NCBI RefSeq assembly: GCF_036388275.1
Contig: NZ_DASVSF010000013.1
Location: 11,539 to 75,538, forward strand
Reading direction: 5' to 3'
DNA from: Longimicrobium sp.
GTDB lineage: Bacteria > Gemmatimonadota > Gemmatimonadetes > Longimicrobiales > Longimicrobiaceae
Length of the DNA: 64,000 nt
The notes under the pieces are model-generated. The model worked only from the letters and a program-made list of their open reading frames with translations. It did no database searches and was not told where the DNA came from. Position 1 is the stretch's first letter, and every line of letters begins with the position of its first letter. Shown one piece after another: positions 43,062 to 52,010 of the stretch. The translations under genes were made by a program, and so were the position numbers.

Positions 43062-43297
43062 AATTCATTCGCCCGTGCCCCGGCACCCACATGCGCGGAA
43101 CCGCCCGTGCACCGAGCGCCGGCTCTTCCTCTGCTACCGATCCCGATATCAGAACTGTTGCGTAGCGCCGGGACACGCCCATATTCTGGCGTGTTGTGTT
43201 GTCGGACAGCGGCGCGTGCGCGCCGTTCCGTCGCCCAGCGCACCTTCCCGGGCCGCCGTCCGGCCCGCCCTCACCACCGGCGTGGAGGAGATCCCTG

Positions 43298-45430
43298 ATG
43301 ACCCAAGAACCCGCGTCCCCCCCTCCCGGGCGTCGCCGCCCGCTGCAGGAACTGCTCGCCGCCTTTGCCGTCGCGGCGGCGATCACCGCTGGCGTGGGCT
43401 GGCCCGGGATGATGCAAGCCGCATCCGGCCCGGCCGCCCTGGCGATGGAAGGCGCCGCGCCCGCCGACACCCCGAAGGCGCGGGTGCGGCCCGTGGCCCC
43501 GCGGGACTACGCGGATTCGCTGCGCGATCCCCCGGTGGTCCGGTCCGTCGGCGGAGTGCTGAACGCCACGCTGGCGGTGAACATGGCCCCCCTGCTCGTG
43601 GACACGTTCGCCACGCGGAGCGACACGACCAGCTCGGGGCAGGTGGACACGACCACCTTCACCAACCAGACGACCATGAACCTGCGGTCGTACCGGCTCA
43701 CGTCCACCACCGACCCCGCCTACCAGTCCATCCTGCCGCTCGCGCCCGCGTTCCCCGGCCCCACCTTCCGGGTGCAGCGGGGGGACCTGGTCAGGATCCG
43801 GCTGATCAACAACCTTCCCATGGGCGGGCCGCGGGAATCGAACGAGGCGTGCATCCAGCCGGCTACGGATTCGGTCGGGGGGCTCACCATCCCGGACGTG
43901 TTCCAGGCGTGCTTTCACGGCCCCAACTACACCAACATCCATTACCACGGCATGCACGTGACCCCGGACAGCACGTCCACGGCGGTCGGTGACGACGTGC
44001 TGATGGTGATCGCCCCGGGCGACACCCTGCAGTACTCCTTCCGCATCCCGCAGAACCAGTCTCCGGGAACGCACTGGTACCACCCGCACAAGCACGGCTC
44101 GGTGGCCATCCAGGTGGCGAACGGAATGGCGGGCGCGTTCATCGTGGACGACCCCGCCACCGGGCTCGATTCCATCGTGAAGGCACTGCGGATGCGCGAG
44201 CACCTGATGGCCATCCAGCAGGTGGCTGAACGGGTGGGGCTGCTGGGGCACCAGGGGGAGCTGGACAAGTCGCCGGTGCTGGTGAACGGCCAGTACCAGC
44301 CCACCGTGTACATGGCGCCGGGCGAGGTGCAGCGCTGGCGCATCGTGAACGAGAACACCACGCGGACCACCAAGACCTTCCAGATCGGCTTCGCCGACTC
44401 GGCGGGGCGGGAACCGCTGCTGTACGACATCGCGCGCGACGGCGTACAGTTCTCTCCCGGGAACTACACGACGCGGTATGCGGATACGGCGCTGTTCATG
44501 GCGCCGGGACAGCGGCTGGACGTGTTCGTCCAGGCGCCCACGACCCCCGGGACGCACGTCTTCCATGCCGTCCACAACGGGGGCGCCAGCCGCGCGACCC
44601 GGGACCGCTCGCTCAGGGCCGGCTCGGACATTCTGCCCGACGCGGAGCCGCGGGACGAGACCGCGCCGCCGGGAGCCGTGCTGTTCAGGGTGGTGGTGGA
44701 CCCCACACTGCGGGGCCGCAACACCCGGCTGCCCACCTCGCTTCCGCCCCTTCCCGGCTTCCTGGCGGAGACGCTTCCGGTGCAGCGCGACACTGCGCTG
44801 ATCGTGTTCACCGACAGCCTGGGCCAGCAGCCCACCCAGTTCTACCTGGGGAGCCGCCTGAACCCCTTCCAGCGGTACGACGACAACAGCGTCTTCGTGC
44901 CGTCGGACACCGTCGGTACCGCAATGCCCATGGCCCTGGGCCAGACCCAGACGTGGAAGATCGTCAACAACAGCCAGCAGGGGATCAACCACCCGTTCCA
45001 CATCCACATCAACCCCTTCCAGGTGAACCGGGTGGTGTACTTTCCCGGCGACCCGTTCGGCGAACTGTACGAGCAGCTGAACGCCGCGGCAGACTCGGGC
45101 CGCCCCATCTGGCTGGACGTGCTCCCGTTGCCCCAGGCGCGGCAAGACACGGCGGGGAACGGCATCCCGAACACCGCGTACGCGGTGATCACGCAGAAGT
45201 ACGACACCTTCAAGGGGTGCCCGGACGGCAACTGCGGCCCGCCCACCGGAGCGTTCGTCATGCACTGCCACATCCTGGGCCACGAGGAGCGCGGGATGAT
45301 GCAGGTGCTGGAGGTCGTGGAGCCCTGGGACCAGGCATCCGCGCCGCGTGCGCCTACCGGGGCGCACCCGCCCGGTCAGGGTCACGGCGGGCATGGGAGC
45401 GGGGGCCAGGCGCCGGGGCACCGCCACTGA
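43298..45430 (+). CDS. multicopper oxidase
   Basis: 710 aa with a signal sequence after an RRR motif (LQELLAAFAVAAAITAGVGW). All four copper motifs are visible: HYHGMHVTPD, HWYHPHKHGS, HPFHIHINPF and the type-1 site HCHILGHEERGMMQV. CotA/bilirubin-oxidase-like extracytoplasmic enzyme oxidising metals or phenolics with O2. His/Gly-rich tail. ATG 43298 with GGAGGAG. Placed just right of the IS, with the second half of repeat R1 upstream. Confidence 0.92.
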   Translation: MTQEPASPPPGRRRPLQELLAAFAVAAAITAGVGWPGMMQAASGPAALAMEGAAPADTPKARVRPVAPRDYADSLRDPPVVRSVGGVLNATLAVNMAPLLVDTFATRSDTTSSGQVDTTTFTNQTTMNLRSYRLTSTTDPAYQSILPLAPAFPGPTFRVQRGDLVRIRLINNLPMGGPRESNEACIQPATDSVGGLTIPDVFQACFHGPNYTNIHYHGMHVTPDSTSTAVGDDVLMVIAPGDTLQYSFRIPQNQSPGTHWYHPHKHGSVAIQVANGMAGAFIVDDPATGLDSIVKALRMREHLMAIQQVAERVGLLGHQGELDKSPVLVNGQYQPTVYMAPGEVQRWRIVNENTTRTTKTFQIGFADSAGREPLLYDIARDGVQFSPGNYTTRYADTALFMAPGQRLDVFVQAPTTPGTHVFHAVHNGGASRATRDRSLRAGSDILPDAEPRDETAPPGAVLFRVVVDPTLRGRNTRLPTSLPPLPGFLAETLPVQRDTALIVFTDSLGQQPTQFYLGSRLNPFQRYDDNSVFVPSDTVGTAMPMALGQTQTWKIVNNSQQGINHPFHIHINPFQVNRVVYFPGDPFGELYEQLNAAADSGRPIWLDVLPLPQARQDTAGNGIPNTAYAVITQKYDTFKGCPDGNCGPPTGAFVMHCHILGHEERGMMQVLEVVEPWDQASAPRAPTGAHPPGQGHGGHGSGGQAPGHRH

Positions 45431-45572
45431 CGGGCGGCGGCGCCTGAACGGACTCGTGACTTGATCGCCAGCTCGCCCTGCGGGGAACTGCAGGGCGAGC
45501 ATGAGCGGCACAGGTCTGGGGATGACAGCCGATTGAGTCCGGGCGCGCCACACGGACGAGGCTGCACGGCAG

Positions 45573-45629
45573 CAAGCCAATCCACAAAGGTGGATTTCGT
45601 GTGTTTGTTGCAGCGAATTCATTCGCCCG
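45573..45629 (+). repeat. interspersed repeat R1, copy
   Basis: AAGCCAATCCACAAAGGTGG ... TTGCAGCGAATTCATTCGCC. It is the uninterrupted equivalent of the IS target copy. Confidence 0.9.
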
Positions 45630-45650
45630 CGGAGGGGTCGGCCCGAAAAA

Positions 45651-45680
45651 AGCCCCGCCCCGGAAATCCGGGGCGGGGCT
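45651..45680 (-). terminator. intrinsic terminator of the PpiD-like gene
   Basis: Perfect 13-bp stem AGCCCCGCCCCGG / CCGGGGCGGGGCT with an AAAT loop and AAAAAA on the plus-strand side, i.e. a U-run for minus-strand RNA. 23 bp past the stop at 45704. Confidence 0.9.
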
Positions 45681-45703
45681 TCTTCCAACCGCGCGGGAGC
45701 GGA

Positions 45704-47536
45704 TCAGGCGGCGGCGCTCTGATTCAGCAGCTTCTCGCGGTTGTCCTTGATCTCGGCGTTTTCGCGGGCGTTGCGCAGCCACTGCATGAACAGCTCCTGC
45801 TGCATCGCCTGCGCAGACTGCTGGCGCTGCGCCGCCTTCTGCGCGTCGAACTGCGCGCGGTCGGCCTCGGTGCGCTCGTACGGGCGGATCAGGAACAGGC
45901 CGGCCTCGGTCCGGGCCACGGGGCCAACCTGGCCCACCGGCGTTCCGAACGCCACGCCGATCGCCGCGTTGGCCTGCCCGAACACCGGGTTGCCCATCAC
46001 CCGGCTGAACGGCCCCGTGCGCTGCACCGCCAGCCCGTTCGCCTGCGCCACCTGCTCCAGGCTCTGCCCGCCGCGAACCTGGCCCAGGATCTTGTTCGCC
46101 GCGCCCATCGCCGCCTCAATCCGCTTGTCGCGGATCAGCCGGTCGCGAATGCGCGGCGTGGCCTGGGCCAGCGTCATCTTCCCGGCGCCGTAGTATTCGT
46201 CGAGCTGCACCAGGTACAGCGCCTGTGGCGACTCCAGCACCTCGCTGACGTTGCTGCCGTCGCCGGCCGCGATGTCCACCTGCGCCTGCTGCGCCCAGTT
46301 CAGTGCCTCCTGCGCCGGCCCCACCCCGGGAAGGAACGCCGTCTCCGAGGTCAACTCCACGCTGTCGCGGAAGGTGATGCCCTGCACGCCCTGCGACGCC
46401 CGGCGCAGCCCCAGGCGCTCGGCGTTGGCCGCCACCGCCTCCAGCTGCTTCTCGAGCCGGTCGACCTCCTGCGGGTCCTTCTCGAAGCTCAGCAGGATGT
46501 GGCGCGCCTTCACCTGCTCGCCCGTGCGCTCCTGCACCTGGATCAGGTGCACGCCGAACTGGCTGACCACGGGCTGCGAGATCTCGTTCACCGGCAGCGC
46601 GAAGGCGGCCGAATCGAACGAGGGCACCATCTGCCCGCGGCCGAACGTGCCCAGGTCGCCGCCCTGCTGCGCGCTCCCCGTGTCGTCGGACTCGCGGCGC
46701 GCCACCTCGGCGAAGTCGGCGCCGCCCGCCAGCTCCTGGCGAAGCTCCTGCGCCTGCCGGATGGTGCCCGCGCGGTCCGCCTCGGTGATGGTCAGCGGAA
46801 GGTACGCCACCTTCAGCCGCGCGCCCTGCGGACGGTCGAAGTCATCGCGGTGCTCGTCGTAGTAGCGGCGGATCTCCGCCTGGGTGACCGTGGGCGCCGT
46901 GGGAGCCAGCTTTTCCAGCGGCAGCGCCACGTAGTCCACCGTCACCGTCTCGCTGCGGTCCTGGAATGCGCGCCACAGCTCGGCGTCGCTCAGGAAGCGG
47001 CCCGCGGAAAGCTGGTTGATCAGCTTCTGGCGCGGCAGCGACTCGCGGTAGTACTGCTCCAACTGCGCGAAGATCTCGGGCGTGGCGCGTGCGCTGCCCA
47101 GGAACGCGCGGTACTTCTGCAGGTCGAACTGGCCGTTGGTCAGGAAGATCTCCTGCTGGGCCAGGTCCGGCTGCGGAAGGTTGCGGGCGGCCCACAGGAT
47201 CTCCTGGTCCGTCACGCGAATGCGGCGGCGCGAAAGCTCCTGGCGAAGCAGGATCTCGGCGACCAGCTGGTCCCACGCCTGCTCGCGGATGGCGCGCTCC
47301 GTCTCGGGCGTGATCTCGGTGCCCTGCTGCTGCGCCTGCTGCATCATCGCGTTGTAGGCGTCGTTGTACGCCTGCACGGTGATGGCCGAGCCGTTGACGC
47401 TGCCCAGGGCGCCGGCCCGCGCGCCGGCGCCACCCATCACTTCCATGCCGATCTCGAGCACCATCCACAGGATGAAAGCGGGGATGATGAGGAAGACCAG
47501 GGCCTTGCCCACGTTGGAGCGGATGAACTGCATCAT
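45704..47536 (-). CDS. SurA/PpiD-like membrane-anchored peptidyl-prolyl isomerase
   Basis: 610 aa. An N-terminal anchor helix (ALVFLIIPAFILWMVLEIGM) is followed by a SurA N-terminal chaperone domain (VTDQEILWAARNLPQPDLAQ, FLTNGQFDLQKY). A parvulin domain at about 240-335 has GGADFAEVARRESDDTGSAQ, GGDLGTFGRGQMVPSFDSAA and GVHLIQVQERT. A second, degenerate parvulin region follows (SLEQVAQANGLAVQRTGPFS). Periplasmic foldase for outer-membrane proteins by family role. Confidence 0.9.
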   Translation of the reverse strand: MMQFIRSNVGKALVFLIIPAFILWMVLEIGMEVMGGAGARAGALGSVNGSAITVQAYNDAYNAMMQQAQQQGTEITPETERAIREQAWDQLVAEILLRQELSRRRIRVTDQEILWAARNLPQPDLAQQEIFLTNGQFDLQKYRAFLGSARATPEIFAQLEQYYRESLPRQKLINQLSAGRFLSDAELWRAFQDRSETVTVDYVALPLEKLAPTAPTVTQAEIRRYYDEHRDDFDRPQGARLKVAYLPLTITEADRAGTIRQAQELRQELAGGADFAEVARRESDDTGSAQQGGDLGTFGRGQMVPSFDSAAFALPVNEISQPVVSQFGVHLIQVQERTGEQVKARHILLSFEKDPQEVDRLEKQLEAVAANAERLGLRRASQGVQGITFRDSVELTSETAFLPGVGPAQEALNWAQQAQVDIAAGDGSNVSEVLESPQALYLVQLDEYYGAGKMTLAQATPRIRDRLIRDKRIEAAMGAANKILGQVRGGQSLEQVAQANGLAVQRTGPFSRVMGNPVFGQANAAIGVAFGTPVGQVGPVARTEAGLFLIRPYERTEADRAQFDAQKAAQRQQSAQAMQQELFMQWLRNARENAEIKDNREKLLNQSAAA

Positions 47537-47677
47537 GTGGAAACGGACTCCGCGCTGGGATCCGAAGCGCCGGCTGGCGATTCGGCGTCTGAAGGTGCCG
47601 GGAAACCGCGTTTCATGCGGGAAAGCAAGCCGCCCAAAATAGTTGGAGCGCCGCGCCCACGCAACCCGGCGGCGTTG

Positions 47678-47706
47678 TTGACAGTAGCTGAGCGCCAGAT
47701 TTAAGT
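47678..47706 (+). promoter_or_regulatory. promoter of the TPR-aroQ operon
   Basis: Consensus -35 TTGACA (47678-47683), 17-bp spacer and -10-like TTAAGT (47701-47706), about 57 bp before the ATG at 47763. Confidence 0.6.
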
Positions 47707-47762
47707 TGCACCCCCTGTCACCCCAGCCTCGCCCCGGCTTTTCTCGCGCCCCGTTACACGGT

Positions 47763-50435
47763 ATGGCCGATCTTTCTCCTGAGCTGGCGTCCCGGATTCA
47801 GCAGCTGGAAACCAGCTACGCCGGCAACCCGGGCCGCTTCTTCGTGGCCCTGGCCGGTGCCTGGCGCGACGCGGGGGAAATTTCCCGGGCCGAAGAGATC
47901 CTGCGCGAAAACCTGAAGCGGCACCACGGCCTGAGCGCGCACGTGCTGCTGGGGCGGTGCCTAGCGGACCGCGGGGCGCACCAGGAAGCGGCCAACGAGT
48001 TCCACTACGTTCTTTCCATCGACGCGCAGAACCTGATCGCCCTGCGCACCCTGGCCGAAATGGCGCAGGCCAACGGCCGGTTGGATGAGGCGCGGCGCTG
48101 GTACGGCGAGCTGCTGTCGGTGGATCCCGTGAACGCCGACGCCCGCGCCGCCCTCGCGGCCCTGGACCGCCCCGGCGCCGACGCGGCCACGGTGGACGAG
48201 CCCGTGCAGGTGGGCACCAGCTGGGGCGGCGCGGGCGAGGGGCTGCCTGTGGCCGGCGGCGCGGACGCGGGCTTCGCGGATGATGCGGAACGTGGCGAGT
48301 TCGGGATGGTGAACCTTGCCCCGGTGCCGTCCGACGGGGCCGACGCGACCGTGGGGCTGGACACGTGGGGCGACATCGCCATCGACGATGGGGCGCCCAC
48401 CGCGGCCGCACCCTCAGCCCCCACGGCGGATGACGGCTTCGACGCGTTCGGGTTCGGCAGCCTGGACCTGGACACGTCGTCCCCCGCCGCCGCGTCCTCC
48501 GCCCCGGATGCGCCCTCCGGCCCCGCGGACGATTCGGGCGGATGGCTGGACGTGGATGCGCGCCAGGACGTGGGCGAGAGCACCGCGGCCGACGACTCGT
48601 CGTACGACGAGTCGCTGCTGAACGCGCCGCTCGCCGGGGCCGGGCTGCCGCTGCTGGACATGGGCGACGACTCCGCCGCGCACGACCACGGGGCCGACCA
48701 CCACGACGACGTCGATGCCGAGGTGGTGACGGAAACGATGGCCGAGCTGTACGCCAGCCAGGGTCTGCTGGACCGCGCGGCAGACACGTACCGCACCCTG
48801 ATCGACCAGCGCGGGCCTGAGCCAGGGCTGGTGCGCCGCCTGGCGGAGATCGAGGCGCAGGCCGGCGGCGCCGCCCCCGCGGGGCCCTCCGCCTTCGGCA
48901 CGGGCGACGAGGAAGAGGCCGCCCCCGACTGGCTGGCGGGCGTGGACGCCTTCGCCGCCGGTGGAACGCCCTCCCCGCTGCCGGACACGGGCCTGCAGTC
49001 GTCCCTCGGTACGCTGGACTTCGGTGCGGCGGACGAACCCGCTTCCACCGATGCCGGAGCCCCGTCCTTCGATACGCCGGCGCCCGCGGTTGCATCCGCT
49101 TCCGCCGACCCCTTCGCCGACTCGTTCGCGAACGGGTTCGACGACGGGGACCAGGCTGCGCTGCCCGAGACGGCGATGGCGTCCACGGACGTGTACGGCG
49201 AGCGAGGCGCGTGGGAGCCGCCGACGGTGACGCCCACGGAGTCGGCGGGCTTCGACCTGATCGTGGTGGCGGACGATGGCGGCGAGCTGCACATCCCCGC
49301 CTCTGCCGAAGAGGTCGCCGACCTGAGCGCCGATTGGACCATCGCCGCCGCCCCGCTGGACGAGGGCGACGACGAGGACGACCTGCCGCTGGCCGCCGCC
49401 GCGACCGCTGGTGCCACCATGGCAGGCTACTTCCAGTCGCTGCTCTCGTGGACGCCCGGCCAGGCTGCCGCCGAGACGCCGTCCTACGAGGCCTCCGTCG
49501 ACTCCGGCACGCTGACCATCGCCCCCGCGGCCGATCTGGATGCCGGGGCGGGAGACGACTCGTCGGCCTTCGACGCCGGGGTGGACGACCTCGGCTTCGG
49601 CACGGTCGATCAGCCGCCGACGCAGGCCGATGCGCTGGCGGAGCCCGGGTTCCCCGCGATCGAGCCGCCGGTGGACGAGCCGTCGCCCATCGACGCGTAC
49701 CTGACCGGAGCCGACACCGCGCCCCTGGACGAGCCCGGCGCGGGGGACGAGCCGTCGTCCATCGACGCGTACCTGGCGGGTGCGGAGACGGCGCCGCTGG
49801 AGGAGCCCGCCGCAGTGGACGGGCTGAACTTCGCGGCGGTCGGCACGGACGCGGTGATCGATGCGCCCGCCGCGGCGGACGACGAGCCCTGGGCGTTCCC
49901 GGGCGACGTACCGGTTGCGGGTCCGCCCGTGGGGGAGCCGGAGGCTGCGGAGCTGGAGCCGCTGGACCTGGACGAGCCGTGGGCCGCCCCGTCCACGCCC
50001 CGTTCGACGGTAGACCTGGAAGCGTTCGAACTGAGCGACGAGCTTACCAGCGGCACGCGCTCTGCCGAGAGCACGCCCGCCGCGCAGGCGGACGACGAGG
50101 GTCTGCTGCCGTGGGAGCTTCCGGCCGAGCCGGCGGAGCCCGCCGCCGCCGAGCCCACGGGCGGATTCAGCTTCGAAGACTTCTTTGCCGGGAGCGCGCC
50201 GGCCGCGCCCGCTGCCGCCGCGCCCGAGCCCGCGCCGGCCCCGACGCCGGAGCCGCTGCCGACGAGCTTCCCCGCGCTGGATCCTGGGCCGTACACGCCG
50301 CCTCCATCGGCGTTCGCGCCCCCCGCGCCGCCGCCGGCCGCGCCCTCCGCGCCCGCGCCGGCCGCGGGCGCGCAGGAAGAAGACGACGAAGACCTGGAAA
50401 GTTTCCAGGCCTGGTTGCAGAGCCTGAAGCGGTGA
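47763..50435 (+). CDS. TPR protein with long acidic low-complexity region
   Basis: 890 aa. Residues 15-140 are TPR-like (FFVALAGAWRDAGEISRAEE, AANEFHYVLSIDAQNLIALR, TLAEMAQANGRLDEARRWYG), with another unit near 325 (MAELYASQGLLDRAADTYRT). The rest is Asp/Ala/Pro/Glu-rich and probably disordered, with repeated DEPSxIDAYLxGAxTAPL units near 640-690, ending DEDLESFQAWLQSLKR. No signal peptide. Overlaps aroQ by 4 bp. Likely a scaffold; specific role unknown. Confidence 0.8.
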   Translation: MADLSPELASRIQQLETSYAGNPGRFFVALAGAWRDAGEISRAEEILRENLKRHHGLSAHVLLGRCLADRGAHQEAANEFHYVLSIDAQNLIALRTLAEMAQANGRLDEARRWYGELLSVDPVNADARAALAALDRPGADAATVDEPVQVGTSWGGAGEGLPVAGGADAGFADDAERGEFGMVNLAPVPSDGADATVGLDTWGDIAIDDGAPTAAAPSAPTADDGFDAFGFGSLDLDTSSPAAASSAPDAPSGPADDSGGWLDVDARQDVGESTAADDSSYDESLLNAPLAGAGLPLLDMGDDSAAHDHGADHHDDVDAEVVTETMAELYASQGLLDRAADTYRTLIDQRGPEPGLVRRLAEIEAQAGGAAPAGPSAFGTGDEEEAAPDWLAGVDAFAAGGTPSPLPDTGLQSSLGTLDFGAADEPASTDAGAPSFDTPAPAVASASADPFADSFANGFDDGDQAALPETAMASTDVYGERGAWEPPTVTPTESAGFDLIVVADDGGELHIPASAEEVADLSADWTIAAAPLDEGDDEDDLPLAAAATAGATMAGYFQSLLSWTPGQAAAETPSYEASVDSGTLTIAPAADLDAGAGDDSSAFDAGVDDLGFGTVDQPPTQADALAEPGFPAIEPPVDEPSPIDAYLTGADTAPLDEPGAGDEPSSIDAYLAGAETAPLEEPAAVDGLNFAAVGTDAVIDAPAAADDEPWAFPGDVPVAGPPVGEPEAAELEPLDLDEPWAAPSTPRSTVDLEAFELSDELTSGTRSAESTPAAQADDEGLLPWELPAEPAEPAAAEPTGGFSFEDFFAGSAPAAPAAAAPEPAPAPTPEPLPTSFPALDPGPYTPPPSAFAPPAPPPAAPSAPAPAAGAQEEDDEDLESFQAWLQSLKR

Positions 50436-50875
50436 ACATCGAGGTCGTGCATGGGCCCAACCTGAACCTGTTGGGCACCCGCGAGCCCGGGATCTACGGC
50501 CGCCAGACGCTGGCCGAGATCGACTTGCAGCTGCAGGCGCACGGCCGCGAGCTGGGCGCGCGGGTCCGCTCCTTCCAGAGCAACCACGAAGGCGAGCTGG
50601 TGGACTTCATCCACCGGTCCGCCGAGCAAGGCGTGGACGGGTTCGTGGTGAACGCGGCGGCGTACACGCACACCAGCGTGGCCATCGCCGACGCGCTGTC
50701 GGGAGTGGCGCGGCCGTACGTGGAGGTGCATCTTAGCAACGTGTTTGCCCGGGAGCGCTTCCGGCACCGGTCGTACCTGGCGGCCGGGGCGGTGGGCGTA
50801 GTCTCGGGCTTCGGCGTGGACAGCTACCTGCTGGGGCTGCGGGCCCTGGTGGATCATTTGAAGAGAAGTACCTAG
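50432..50875 (+). CDS. aroQ: type II 3-dehydroquinate dehydratase
   Basis: 147 aa, third step of the shikimate pathway. VVHGPNLNLLGTREPGIYG, the active-site FQSNHEGELVDFIH, NAAAYTHTSVAIADAL and HLSNVFARERFRHRS give the complete type II signature. The GTG start overlaps the stop of the TPR gene. Followed by a short run of GTACTCGGCACTTGG-type repeats (50876-50945). Confidence 0.95.
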   Translation: MNIEVVHGPNLNLLGTREPGIYGRQTLAEIDLQLQAHGRELGARVRSFQSNHEGELVDFIHRSAEQGVDGFVVNAAAYTHTSVAIADALSGVARPYVEVHLSNVFARERFRHRSYLAAGAVGVVSGFGVDSYLLGLRALVDHLKRST

Positions 50876-50958
50876 CACCTGGTGCCAAGTGCCCGGTACT
50901 CGGCACTGGGTACTCGGCACTTGGTACTCCGGTACCTTGACCTACAACGGGAGTTCTC

Positions 50959-51522
50959 GTGGCGACGACGGCCGATTTCCGGAACGGAATGACCATCAAC
51001 ATGGATGGGACGCTGTGGACCATCATGTGGTTCCAGCATCACAAGCCGGGGAAGGGCAACACGGTGGTGCGCAGCAAGCTTCGCAACGTCCTTACCGGCA
51101 ACGTGCTGGAAAAGACGTTCCGGGCGGGCGAGCGCATCGACGAGGTGCGCCTGGAGCACCGGCCCATGACGTACAGCTACACCGACGGCCACCTGTACCA
51201 CTTCATGGACTCGCAGTCGTTCGACGACGTGGCCCTGACGGGCGAGGTCATCGGCGAAGACCAGCTGAGGTACCTGAAGGACGGCATGGAGGTGGACGGC
51301 CTGCTGCACGGCGAAAAGGTGATCTCCGTGGAGCTCCCCTTCTTCGTCACGCTCACCGTCACGCAGACGGACCCGGGCGTCCGCGGCGACACCGCCACCG
51401 GCGGCACCAAGCCCGCCACGCTGGAGACCGGCGCCGTGGTGCAGGTGCCGCTGTTCCTGAACGAGGGCGACGTCATCCGCGTCGACCGGCGTGAAGACAA
51501 GTACATCGAGCGCGCGAAATGA
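50959..51522 (+). CDS. efp: translation elongation factor P
   Basis: 187 aa: TADFRNGMTINMDGTLWTIM, KPGKGNTVVRSKLRNVLTGN (Lys32 at the tip that is modified in many bacteria), LPFFVTLTVTQTDPGVRGDT. Relieves ribosome stalling at polyproline. GTG start at 50959. No EpmA/EpmB genes are seen here. Overlaps accB by 4 bp. Confidence 0.96.
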   Translation: MATTADFRNGMTINMDGTLWTIMWFQHHKPGKGNTVVRSKLRNVLTGNVLEKTFRAGERIDEVRLEHRPMTYSYTDGHLYHFMDSQSFDDVALTGEVIGEDQLRYLKDGMEVDGLLHGEKVISVELPFFVTLTVTQTDPGVRGDTATGGTKPATLETGAVVQVPLFLNEGDVIRVDRREDKYIERAK

Positions 51523-52010
51523 TCGATCTCGACTTCCTGCGCGGCCTGATCGACGCGGTGGACGCCAGCGGCATCGACTCGATGGAGATCAGCCGCGGCG
51601 GCACCCGCATTCGGATCAACAAGACGCCGCCCCCGGCTCCCGTGGCTGCCGCCGCCCTCCCCGCGCCGGTGGCCCATGCGGCTCCCGCGGCTGCACCGGC
51701 GCCCGCCGCCGCCGCGCCCAGCGCCGCCCCCGCCGCGGGCGCCGCCGCCCCGGCCGCGCCGGCCAGCAACCTGGTCGACATCAAGTCGCCCATGGTGGGC
51801 ACCTTCTACCGCTCGCCGGCACCCGAGGCCCCGTCGTACGTGGAAGTGGGCACGCGCGTGGGCAAGGGGCAGACGCTCTGCATATTGGAGGCGATGAAGC
51901 TGATGAACGAGCTTCCCGCCGACACCGCCGGCACCATCCGCGAGATCCTGGTGGAGAACGGCGAGCCCGTGGAGTACGGCCAAGTGCTGTTCCGCCTCGA
52001 CCCGGCGTGA
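51519..52010 (+). CDS. accB: biotin carboxyl carrier protein of acetyl-CoA carboxylase
   Basis: 163 aa: N-terminal helix region, an Ala/Pro linker (about 38-82) and a C-terminal biotinyl domain with MVGTFYRSPAPEAP and EAMKLMNE (Lys127 biotinylated). Supplies fatty-acid synthesis with malonyl-CoA together with AccC. ATGA overlap with efp; its stop overlaps the pilT start. Confidence 0.96.
   Translation: MIDLDFLRGLIDAVDASGIDSMEISRGGTRIRINKTPPPAPVAAAALPAPVAHAAPAAAPAPAAAAPSAAPAAGAAAPAAPASNLVDIKSPMVGTFYRSPAPEAPSYVEVGTRVGKGQTLCILEAMKLMNELPADTAGTIREILVENGEPVEYGQVLFRLDPA

Noticed and set aside
49211..50431. Long upstream extension of the aroQ frame
   Set aside because: Gly/Arg-rich shadow of the TPR protein gene; the AroQ domain begins right at the GTG at 50432.
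50876..50945. Regulatory element from GTACTCGGCACTTGG-like repeats before efp
   Set aside because: Irregular short direct repeats without a clear palindrome or promoter; probably simple repeat drift.
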